DNA of 9,213 nt. Source: an uncultured Pseudomonadota bacterium. Lineage in GTDB: Bacteria > Pseudomonadota > Gammaproteobacteria > Burkholderiales > Thiobacillaceae. The DNA lies in the NCBI GenBank assembly GCA_903883985.1, contig CAISDD010000024.1, positions 1-9,213 of the forward strand, written 5' to 3'. Below, piece by piece: positions 1-6,880 of this stretch. Within the stretch, counting starts at the first letter, position 1. Every line of letters begins with the position of its first letter. The position numbers were made by a program, and so were the translations under genes. The notes under the pieces are model-generated. The model was given only the letters and a program-made list of their open reading frames with translations. It was not told the DNA's origin and made no database searches.

Positions 1-1
1 A

Positions 2-1174
2 GGCACCACCAGCGCCGACAGCAGCGGTCATTGGTCGGTGACCACGAGTGCCTTGACCAACGGCGTCAACACCCTGAGCGCCACGGCAACCAATGCACAA
101 AACGTCACCAGCCTGGTATCGGGCCACACGACGATCACCGTGGCGGGCCAAGCCCTGGCCGCGCCAACCTACGCAGGCGGTTCCGTCATCTCCACCACCA
201 CCGTCCCCTTGCAAGGCAGTGGCGGTATTCCCGGCGCGACCGTCGCTGTGATGGACAACGGGTCTCCGATCGGTACCGCCACGGTCACTCCGGCCGGAAG
301 CTGGTCGCTGACTACAACTCTCGCGCCCGGCGGGCATGAACTCACCGTCCGGCAGATCGACTCCAATGGCAATGTCGGGCCGGTCTCGGCAGTGATGCCG
401 CTGAGCGTGCAATTGCCGCCGCCGCCACGACTGCCGCCACCGCCCACATTGGAGCAGCCGCAACTGCCGCCTACTCCGGTGGCGCCCACTCCGGTGGCGC
501 CAACCCCGGCCCCGGCGGAACCGGTGATTGCAGCAGTACTGCCCGTCACGGTCATCAGCGCAGCGGTTAGCGAGAAAACCAGTTCTAGCCAGGCAAGCCA
601 GGGGAACGGGACCCCGAGCGTGGCCAATGTCACGAGCGGCGGTGGCTTCCAGGTGTCCTTGTCCTCTGCGCCGCCTGCAAACGCAGTCAGCGACGGGTCG
701 TTGTTCGTCGCCAAGGGCATCCCGTCACTGATTAGCCAATCCAGCCTGATCACCTTCACTGTTCCTGTGGACGCTTTCGGCCATAACGATGCCAGCGCCA
801 GTATTCAACTCTCCGCCAAACTCAGCGACGGCAGTCCGCTGCCGAAGTGGTTGCGCTTCGATTCCTCGCGAGGCACCTTTGTCGGCCAAATCCCTGACGA
901 CTCGCAGGGCGCGATGGCGGTCATCGTCACGGCGCGCGACAACGCCGGTCATACGGTATCCACCACCTTCCGTATCGAAGTCGGACGTGGAGATGGGGCA
1001 CAGTCGTCACCCGCCAAGCCATTGCCTGCCGGCGGCGCCAGTGACACCAAACCGCTTACTCACGGCGACACGAACAAGCAGAGCCTACGTCACACCAACC
1101 ACCCAGTGGGAAAACTTGCCTTCACTCAACAACTGAAGATGGCTGCGCGCAACGCCGCCATCCGCTTCTTTTAA
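2..1174 (+). CDS. Large Ig-like repeat surface protein/adhesin, C-terminal part (5' end outside window)
   Basis: The frame is open from base 2, so this is the last 390 residues of a longer protein. In order it shows: the end of one bacterial Ig-like repeat (about 1-47, with the 'GHWSVTT' signature); a full Ig-like repeat (about 48-135, with 'PGATVAVMDNGSPIGTATV' and 'GSWSLTTTL'); a proline-rich linker (about 137-176, runs of PPPP and a VAPTP repeat); a Ser/Gly/Ala-rich spacer; a cadherin-like/putative Ig domain (about 245-327, with 'LSDGSPLPKWLRFD' and 'ARDNAGHTVSTTFRIEV'); and a basic tail of about 60 residues ending in Phe-Phe. This is the layout of long extracellular adhesins. No RTX calcium-binding nonapeptides are visible. 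The gene ends 16 bp before the TolC-family gene, so the protein is probably the cargo of the downstream export genes (inference). The N-terminus and true length are unknown. Confidence 0.85.
   Translation, partial: GTTSADSSGHWSVTTSALTNGVNTLSATATNAQNVTSLVSGHTTITVAGQALAAPTYAGGSVISTTTVPLQGSGGIPGATVAVMDNGSPIGTATVTPAGSWSLTTTLAPGGHELTVRQIDSNGNVGPVSAVMPLSVQLPPPPRLPPPPTLEQPQLPPTPVAPTPVAPTPAPAEPVIAAVLPVTVISAAVSEKTSSSQASQGNGTPSVANVTSGGGFQVSLSSAPPANAVSDGSLFVAKGIPSLISQSSLITFTVPVDAFGHNDASASIQLSAKLSDGSPLPKWLRFDSSRGTFVGQIPDDSQGAMAVIVTARDNAGHTVSTTFRIEVGRGDGAQSSPAKPLPAGGASDTKPLTHGDTNKQSLRHTNHPVGKLAFTQQLKMAARNAAIRFF
473..502 (+). repeat. Two tandem 15-bp units coding a Thr-Pro-Val-Ala-Pro linker repeat
   Basis: The unit ACTCCGGTGGCGCC(C/A) occurs twice head to tail, at 473-487 and 488-502, differing only at the last base. 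It lies inside the proline-rich linker of the surface protein and keeps the frame. A degenerate third copy (ACCCCGGCC) follows. This looks like a local duplication that can change linker length. Confidence 0.7.
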
Positions 1175-1180
1175 AGTCCT

Positions 1181-1184
1181 GGAG
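1181..1184 (+). promoter_or_regulatory. Ribosome binding site of the TolC-family gene
   Basis: GGAG lies 6 bases before the first ATG of an ATG-ATG pair at 1191 and 1194. The whole intergenic gap from the preceding stop (TAA at 1172-1174) is 16 bp, which leaves no room for a separate promoter. This supports co-transcription with the surface-protein gene. Confidence 0.7.
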
Positions 1185-1190
1185 AAAATC

Positions 1191-2696
1191 ATGATGGTCA
1201 CCCTCTGTCACCGCGCCCTTCGCCCCCTGGTCGCCGTCTCGGTCACCGCCCTCTTGGTAGGTTGCGCCGTAGTACCTGTGCCATTCACACAAAAAGAATT
1301 CTCGGCCAAGGCCAAGGCCGACCGCGCCTTGATGTTCAATGGCCAAGAGCCCTTGTCAAAGCCGCTGACCTTGCCTGACGCCGTGGCGCGCGTACTGCTG
1401 TACAACCTGGACAAGCGTTCAAAGATGATGGAGGAGGCGCTCGCGTTGGGACAGCTCGATCTCGACCATTTTGATCTGCTGCCCAAACTGACCGCCGGTG
1501 CCGGTTATGCCCATCGATCGGATCACGCGACAACGACGAGCACGGATTCGGTGACCTTGAAGCCGTCCTTGGCTAACCCTTCCTATTCGCTGGACCGCAC
1601 CCGATCCCTTGCCAATCTTGGATTGACCTGGAATCTGCTGGATTTTGGCGTCAGCTATTTCAATGCACACCAGAACGCGGACCGGGTGCTGATCGCTGCC
1701 GAGCGCCGCCGCAAGACGGTGGCCAACCTGGTCCAGGAAGTCCGCTTCTCCTTCTGGAAAGCCGCCGCCGCGCAGGTGCTAAAGGACAAGGTCGTGCAGA
1801 CCGTCGCCGCCGCCGAAGCTGCCCTTGCAAATTCGGAAACCGTCGAGGCGGAAAAGTTGCGCAATCCCATGGATACGCTGCGGCTCCAGAAGGCTCTTCT
1901 GGAGAGCATCCGTCAGTTGGAGGGTATCGACCAGGAACTGATCACCGGCAAGGCGGAACTCGCCGCGCTGACCAATATGCCACCGGGCAGCGACTTTACC
2001 CTTGACTTGCCGGGCAGCGGCGGCATGGCCATCCCGCAATGGCCACTGACGATCGATACCATGGAAGAAATGGCGTTGGCCAACAACCCCGATCTGCGCG
2101 AGCAGGATTACCAGAGCCGAATCTCAGTTTCCGATACGCGCAAGGAGATGCTGAAGCTCTTGCCCGGGGTATCGCTCAATTTCTCGCGGCAATACGACTC
2201 GAATTCCTTCCTGCAGGAGAATAGATGGAACGAGGCCGGTGCCCAGATCACATGGAATCTGCTGAACCTGCTGTCGGCACCAGCCCGTATCAATCAAGCC
2301 AAATCCACTCAGCAGTTGGTCAATGCCAAGCGCCTGGCCTTGCGCATGGCCGTGCTGGCGCAGGTCCATGTCATCTCGAGCCAGTACCACAGCGCCGCCA
2401 AACAGTTTGAACGGGCCGACAAGTTGTGGAGCATTGAGCAGCGTCTGGCCGAGGCCTCTGGCAACCAGCAGCGCTCAGGCACAGCCAATGAGATCGAGCG
2501 CATAAGCGTCGAGACTTCGGCCATCAGTTCCGAGCTTCGTCGCTTCCAGACTTACGCCCAGTTGCAATCGATCTTTGGCAAGTTGCAAACCACTATCGGT
2601 GCCGACCCCATCTCCGGCCAAGTCGATGAGCTGACGCTCGATGGCATCTCTAAAGTGGTCCATCTAGGAACGCCGCTTGTTGGCGCAGCGCAATGA
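1191..2696 (+). CDS. TolC-family outer membrane efflux lipoprotein
   Basis: This 501-residue protein is of normal length for the outer membrane factor family. Its start follows a good GGAG site. Residues 1-25 form a lipoprotein signal peptide: positive N-region, hydrophobic stretch, lipobox L22-V-G-C25. The mature part has the two-fold pattern of the family, with an 'LTLPDAVARVLLYNL' opening and long Ala/Leu/Glu/Gln-rich helical stretches (about 58-250 and 275-465). Between them are beta-strand segments such as 'LANLGLTWNLLDFGVSY' and 'WNEAGAQITWNLLNLLSAP', which mark the membrane barrel in each half. Trimers of this family form the outer membrane channel and periplasmic tunnel of type I secretion and RND efflux. 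The gene sits between a large surface protein and two adaptors, so protein export is more likely than drug efflux (inference). Its stop overlaps the next start by 4 bp (ATGA). Confidence 0.9.
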   Translation: MMVTLCHRALRPLVAVSVTALLVGCAVVPVPFTQKEFSAKAKADRALMFNGQEPLSKPLTLPDAVARVLLYNLDKRSKMMEEALALGQLDLDHFDLLPKLTAGAGYAHRSDHATTTSTDSVTLKPSLANPSYSLDRTRSLANLGLTWNLLDFGVSYFNAHQNADRVLIAAERRRKTVANLVQEVRFSFWKAAAAQVLKDKVVQTVAAAEAALANSETVEAEKLRNPMDTLRLQKALLESIRQLEGIDQELITGKAELAALTNMPPGSDFTLDLPGSGGMAIPQWPLTIDTMEEMALANNPDLREQDYQSRISVSDTRKEMLKLLPGVSLNFSRQYDSNSFLQENRWNEAGAQITWNLLNLLSAPARINQAKSTQQLVNAKRLALRMAVLAQVHVISSQYHSAAKQFERADKLWSIEQRLAEASGNQQRSGTANEIERISVETSAISSELRRFQTYAQLQSIFGKLQTTIGADPISGQVDELTLDGISKVVHLGTPLVGAAQ

Positions 2697-3466
2697 TCCC
2701 GTACCACGCCGCGACGATTGCACTAGGCTGTTTCGTTTTGTCGGCAGCGACGGCCAGTGCCGTCGCTGCGATACCGACGCAGTTGGTGGCGGTGCAGTAC
2801 ACCACCGTGTCGGCAGAGTTGCCGGGCAAGATCGACCGCATCGCGGTCAAGGAGGGAGAGCGCTTCAAGGTGGGCCAGGAACTGGTCGCCTTCGATTGCG
2901 TCCTCCAGCAGGCCCAGTTGGACGAGGCCCAGGCCACCTTCGGCGCTGCGGAAAAGTCCAAGGAGGTACACGCACGGTTGTTGGAGTTGAATTCAGCCGG
3001 AACATTGGAAACTGAAAAGGCGGCATCGGATGCCGCCGTAGCGCTGGCCAAGCTCAATTCGGCCCGCGCCGTCACATCCAAGTGCATGATCGCAGCCCCG
3101 TTTTCCGGGCGCGTGGTCGAGCAGAAGGCACGCGCCCATCAGTACATTCAGGCCGGGCAGGCAATCCTCGATATTCTTGACGATTCGACGCTAGAGGCGG
3201 AGTTCATTATGTCCTCCGACGGGGTGCGCAGCATCAAGCTGGGCATGCCTATCCAGATAACAGTCGACGAAGTGAGAAAGAAATATCCGGCCAGAATCAT
3301 CCGCATCGGAGCCAAAATCGATGCCGTCAGTCATACGATCAAGATCGTGGCCGAAGTGCGGGGCGACCATCCCGAACTGATCGCCGGCATGACGGGTCAT
3401 GTCCAATTGGCAACGCCAGCAGCCGCAAGCAAACGGCCGGCGCCGGGGGGCATCCACCTTGAATGA
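2693..3466 (+). CDS. Periplasmic adaptor protein, HlyD/AcrA (membrane fusion) family, short form
   Basis: This is a 257-residue protein starting at the ATGA overlap with the TolC-family stop, so the two are translationally coupled. Residues 1-26 look like a Sec signal peptide (hydrophobic 'IALGCFVLSAATASAVAA', cleavage near Ala26), with no lipobox. Next come the first half of a lipoyl domain ('ELPGKIDRIAVKEGERFKVGQ', about 43-66), a short coiled coil (about 70-128, Ala/Glu/Leu/Lys-rich), the second lipoyl half ('CMIAAPFSGRVVEQKAR', about 131-147) and a beta-barrel region to about 235. The protein bridges the inner membrane partner and the outer membrane channel in the periplasm (family knowledge). 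Cys69 and Cys131 flank the coiled coil at equivalent positions and could form a disulfide. It is shorter than HlyD (about 480) or AcrA (about 400) and has a short hairpin. Confidence 0.87.
   Translation: MIPYHAATIALGCFVLSAATASAVAAIPTQLVAVQYTTVSAELPGKIDRIAVKEGERFKVGQELVAFDCVLQQAQLDEAQATFGAAEKSKEVHARLLELNSAGTLETEKAASDAAVALAKLNSARAVTSKCMIAAPFSGRVVEQKARAHQYIQAGQAILDILDDSTLEAEFIMSSDGVRSIKLGMPIQITVDEVRKKYPARIIRIGAKIDAVSHTIKIVAEVRGDHPELIAGMTGHVQLATPAAASKRPAPGGIHLE
3445..3450 (+). promoter_or_regulatory. Purine-rich ribosome binding site favouring a TTG start at 3459
   Basis: A GGGGGG run lies 8 bases before TTG at 3459. It supports that codon as the start of the second adaptor rather than the ATG at 3399, which would overlap the previous gene by 68 bp and has no better site before it. 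With TTG the overlap is only 8 bp, in line with the other junctions of the operon. Confidence 0.45.
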
Positions 3467-4772
3467 TCAGCCGCTGCTGGCTTTGCTCGGGCTTGAGGAG
3501 CACGCCCGCCAGGCCGGCAATTCGGCCGAATTGGCATTCGTCATGGTCAACGATAGTCGGGCGCTGGTGATTTACCGCCAGGCGGCATTGTTCATTGACG
3601 GCGAAGGACTAAAGGCGGTGTCGGGCGTCACCACCATCGACAGGGGTGCACCCTTCGTCCTGTGGCTGGAGCGGATGTTTCGCCATGAAATGACGGACAG
3701 CATAAGGCTGATCGGCCCCGAGACCGTGCAAGGCAGAGATGGCCAGGAATGGTTGGAGTGGCTGCCACCCTATGGGCTGATGATCCCGCTTAAGGACAGG
3801 AACGGGACACGGATTGGGGCGCTGTTGCTGGCCCGTGACGGCGAGCTTTGGGCCGACCAGGAAATCGCACTCTTGGGCCGAGCAGTGGATTTCTTCGCCT
3901 ACGCGTGGATGGGGTTGCATCGGCCGTCGTCAGTCACACGCTGGCAGCGTCGCCTGACGGCCATTCCGAACTGGCGCAAGTTGCTGGTGGCGGCGGCCGT
4001 GCTGGCATTGCTGTTTCCTGTGCGACTATCGGTGCTGGCTCCAGCCGAGGTGGTGGCCCATGACCCGGCGGTTATCCGTTCGCCGCTGGACGGCGTAATC
4101 GAGCAGGTGCTGGTGCGACCCAACCAACAAGTCGCCAAGGGAGACTTGCTTTTCAAACTCGACCGCACAACCCTGATCGGCAAGTCGCAGGTGGCGCGCA
4201 AGGCGATCGCCACCGCCAAGGCAGAGCTCGACCAGGCCACCCAGCTATCGTTCTCCGACTCCAGGGCCAAGTCCCAACTGGCAATCATCCGTGCTCGCAT
4301 CAATGAACGTTTGGCGGAAATGACGCAATTGGAGGACCTCATAGCCCGCTGCGAAGTCAAAGCGCCGCGCGCCGGCATCGCTGTCCTTGATGATCCGGCA
4401 GAATGGCAGGGACGGCCGGTCAACGTCGGCGAGAAGGTTCTCGCCGTGGCGTCGCCCAACGATGTCGAGCTCGAAGCCTGGCTGGCCCCGGCGGACGTCA
4501 TCGCGCTGGCGCCGCATGGACCGGTTCGCTTGTTCCTCAATGCGGACCCGCTGTCACCCGTCTCGGCGCGGTTGCTGTATGTCACCTACGAGGCCATCGC
4601 GCAAGCGGACGGCACGCTCGGCTATCGGGTTCGAGCGGCCTTTGAGTCGGGACAGGACAGTCCGCGCCTGGGACTGAAGGGCACAGCGCGACTCGACGGC
4701 CGGCGCGTCGCGTTAATCTATTGGTTGGCACGCCGACCGATGGGCGTCATCCGAACCTTCCTCGGTATCTAG
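3459..4772 (+). CDS. Membrane-anchored HlyD-family adaptor with GAF-like N-terminal domain
   Basis: Read from TTG 3459, the product has 437 residues; an ATG at 3399 would add 20. Residues 1-165 are soluble and alpha/beta, with the feel of a GAF-type sensor domain ('ELAFVMVNDSRALVIYRQAALF', then 'YGLMIPLKDRNGTRIGALLLARDGELW'). I cannot prove that fold by eye. One transmembrane helix follows (about 173-192, 'LLVAAAVLALLFPVRLSVLAP'), then a lipoyl half ('RSPLDGVIEQVLVRPNQQVAKGDLLFKLD'-like region, about 205-232), a coiled coil (about 235-298), the second lipoyl half ('CEVKAPRAGIAVL') and a beta-barrel region to the end. With the positive-inside rule the GAF-like part is cytoplasmic and the adaptor part periplasmic. 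Canonical HlyD has only a short cytoplasmic tail, so a large cytoplasmic domain is unusual. It may receive a signal or recruit an export partner (inference). Confidence 0.83.
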   Translation: MNDQPLLALLGLEEHARQAGNSAELAFVMVNDSRALVIYRQAALFIDGEGLKAVSGVTTIDRGAPFVLWLERMFRHEMTDSIRLIGPETVQGRDGQEWLEWLPPYGLMIPLKDRNGTRIGALLLARDGELWADQEIALLGRAVDFFAYAWMGLHRPSSVTRWQRRLTAIPNWRKLLVAAAVLALLFPVRLSVLAPAEVVAHDPAVIRSPLDGVIEQVLVRPNQQVAKGDLLFKLDRTTLIGKSQVARKAIATAKAELDQATQLSFSDSRAKSQLAIIRARINERLAEMTQLEDLIARCEVKAPRAGIAVLDDPAEWQGRPVNVGEKVLAVASPNDVELEAWLAPADVIALAPHGPVRLFLNADPLSPVSARLLYVTYEAIAQADGTLGYRVRAAFESGQDSPRLGLKGTARLDGRRVALIYWLARRPMGVIRTFLGI

Positions 4773-4774
4773 TG

Positions 4775-6880
4775 ATGACGGCTGCCACACTCGAAGTGCC
4801 TCGCCTGCGCGAAGAACTGTCATTGCATTGCGGCCCGGCAAGTCTCGACGGCTCACCGACCTGGACCATCCGCGACCCGGTACGAAACCGCTATTTCCGC
4901 ATTGGCTGGTCCGCTTTCGAGGCACTGTCGCGCTGGCAGGGCACTGCCAGCGAAGTGATAAATCGGGTACGCGCCGAGACGACTCTGGACATTGATGAGG
5001 ACGATATCGGCGAACTCGCCCAATTCCTCGCCAGCAATCAGCTCATCCAGTCCAGTTCACATGGCGACACCCTGCGGCTGACCCAGCGCGCGGCGGCAGA
5101 GCAGGAATCGCGCCTGCAGTGGCTGCTGCACCACTACCTGTTTTTCCGCATTCCGCTGCTGCGGCCCGATCGGTTTCTCGCGCATCTCGTGCCCCTGGTG
5201 AGCTGGTTGGGTAGTGCCTGGTTCGGCTGGATAACGCTGGGAGCCCTGGGTGTGGGGCTGATGCTGGTGGTGCGCCAATGGGATTTGTTCAACGCAACCC
5301 TGGTCGAGACCCTCAGCCTGGAAGGTTTGCTCAGTTACGCCGTCGCCTTGTCTGCCGTCAAGGTCGTCCATGAATTGGCGCATGGGCTTGTCGCCAAGCG
5401 CTTTGGTTGCCGAGTACCCACCATGGGCGTGGCCTTTCTGGTCATGTGGCCGGTGCTCTACACCGACGTCAATGAGGTCTGGACCTTGCAGTCGCGCAGG
5501 CAACGTCTGCAGGTCGGTGCTGCCGGCATCGCCTCGGAGTTGGCTGTGGCGGCATGGGCCACATTGGCCTGGGCCTTCCTGCCTGAGGGGCCGCTGCGCC
5601 AAGGTGCCTTCATACTGGCGACGATCACATGGGTCAGTTCGGTCGCCATCAATATGAGCCCATTCATGCGTTTCGACGGCTATTACCTGGCGATGGATGC
5701 GCTGGAAATGCCGAACTTGCATCAGCGCAGCTTTGCCATGGCACGCTGGTGGCTGCGCGAAGCACTGTTCAGCCTGCGTGAACCGATGCCCGAAGAGAGC
5801 GGCGACGGCCGGCGCCTGGCCATGATCTTGTTCGCCTTTACGGTTTGGATCTATCGACTGGTGCTGTTTCTCGGTATCGCCGTGCTGGTGTACCACTTCT
5901 TTATCAAGGCGGTTGGCGTCTTGCTATTCGCCGTGGAGATCGGCTGGTTCGTTGTACTGCCGTTCGTCCATGAACTGAGGGAATGGGCCAAGCGGCGCGT
6001 CAGCATCATGCGCAGCAAGCGCTGGAGACTCCCGCTGCTGGGGCTGGGCTTGGCTGTTTTGATGGTGGCAATGCCTTGGCGTACCCACGTCGAGGCCCCC
6101 GCCATCGTCGCAGCCAAGACCGTCTCGCCGCTGTTCCTGCCCGCACCGGCTCGATTGGAGCGAGTGCGGGTCCAGCGCGGACAGCATGTGACCGCAGGCG
6201 AGCCACTGCTGCTCTTCGTCGCGCCCGATATTGCTGCCAGGCAGCGCATTCTTCAGGCACGGCTGGAGGGTAAGAAGGCCGAGGTGGAATATGCCCAGCT
6301 CGATCCTTACACCCGGGGCCGCCTTTCGATGCTGGTTGAGGAGATTGCCCGCCTGACCTCCGAAAAGGCCGCGCTCGATGCGGAGGCTCGGCGCCTGACC
6401 GTGACGGCGCCCCATGACGGCCAGTTCCTGGACCCTTTGCCCGATCTCACACCCGGCGCCTGGTTGTCGCCACACCAGCAGTTGGGGCTGATCCGCGCCG
6501 ATGGCCAGACCGTTGCGGTGGCCTATTTTGCAGAAGCCGATGTCGCCCGTATCAAGGAAGGCGACGAAGCGTCTTTCATCCCTCTCGGTCTTGACCATCC
6601 GCGCATGCTTGGAGCCGTGATGTCGATCGACCGCAATCCGGCCAAAGTAATCACCGAACCTGCCCTGACATCGGTTCATGGCGGCGACATCCCGGTGCGA
6701 GCCGCAGGGCAGGCGCTGGTACCGCAAGGCGGTTGCTTTCGCGTGACGATTCGATTGGTCGGCATGCCGCCAGACCTGAAACTGACCGGGCATGTCATAG
6801 TCAGCGGCCTGAGCCAAAGTATCCTGCTTCGCCTCGCCAGATCGACGGCCGCCATATTGGTTCGGGAATGGGGCGCGTAA
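4775..6880 (+). CDS. PqqD-like / M50 site-2-protease / HlyD-like fusion membrane protein
   Basis: Read from ATG 4775, two bases after the previous stop, it has 701 residues. GTG 4772 or TTG 4721 would add 1 or 18 residues, and no strong ribosome site separates them. Residues 1-90 look like a PqqD-type winged-helix domain ('RDPVRNRYFRIGWSAFEALSRW' region, then an 'IDEDDIGELAQFL' helix). Several transmembrane helices follow (about 138-166, 184-206, 215-232, 247-269, 277-297, 348-398, 419-436). The M50 zinc site is intact: H199-E-L-A-H203 within a helix and N293-M-S-P...F300-D301-G-Y-Y as the third-ligand motif. After the last helix comes an adaptor-like periplasmic part: lipoyl half (about 438-490), helical segment, second lipoyl half ('LTVTAPHDGQFLDPL', about 541-555) and barrel region. 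M50 enzymes cleave within membranes; PqqD-type domains bind peptides in other systems (family knowledge). As last gene of the operon it may process or drive export of the adhesin (inference). Confidence 0.87.
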   Translation: MTAATLEVPRLREELSLHCGPASLDGSPTWTIRDPVRNRYFRIGWSAFEALSRWQGTASEVINRVRAETTLDIDEDDIGELAQFLASNQLIQSSSHGDTLRLTQRAAAEQESRLQWLLHHYLFFRIPLLRPDRFLAHLVPLVSWLGSAWFGWITLGALGVGLMLVVRQWDLFNATLVETLSLEGLLSYAVALSAVKVVHELAHGLVAKRFGCRVPTMGVAFLVMWPVLYTDVNEVWTLQSRRQRLQVGAAGIASELAVAAWATLAWAFLPEGPLRQGAFILATITWVSSVAINMSPFMRFDGYYLAMDALEMPNLHQRSFAMARWWLREALFSLREPMPEESGDGRRLAMILFAFTVWIYRLVLFLGIAVLVYHFFIKAVGVLLFAVEIGWFVVLPFVHELREWAKRRVSIMRSKRWRLPLLGLGLAVLMVAMPWRTHVEAPAIVAAKTVSPLFLPAPARLERVRVQRGQHVTAGEPLLLFVAPDIAARQRILQARLEGKKAEVEYAQLDPYTRGRLSMLVEEIARLTSEKAALDAEARRLTVTAPHDGQFLDPLPDLTPGAWLSPHQQLGLIRADGQTVAVAYFAEADVARIKEGDEASFIPLGLDHPRMLGAVMSIDRNPAKVITEPALTSVHGGDIPVRAAGQALVPQGGCFRVTIRLVGMPPDLKLTGHVIVSGLSQSILLRLARSTAAILVREWGA

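Noticed and set aside
169..759. Minus-strand 196-codon frame in the surface-protein gene
   Set aside because: It mirrors the Ig-like and proline-rich coding sequence and has Gly-rich low complexity with no independent support.
1..1174. RTX toxin/adhesin with a classical type I secretion signal
   Set aside because: No GGxGxDxxx nonapeptide repeats are present in the visible C-terminal 390 residues.
5057..6817. Long minus-strand frames (279 and 297 codons) inside the M50 gene
   Set aside because: Their His/Gln/Arg-rich translations are typical of antisense high-GC frames, while the plus frame has an intact zinc site and membrane helices.
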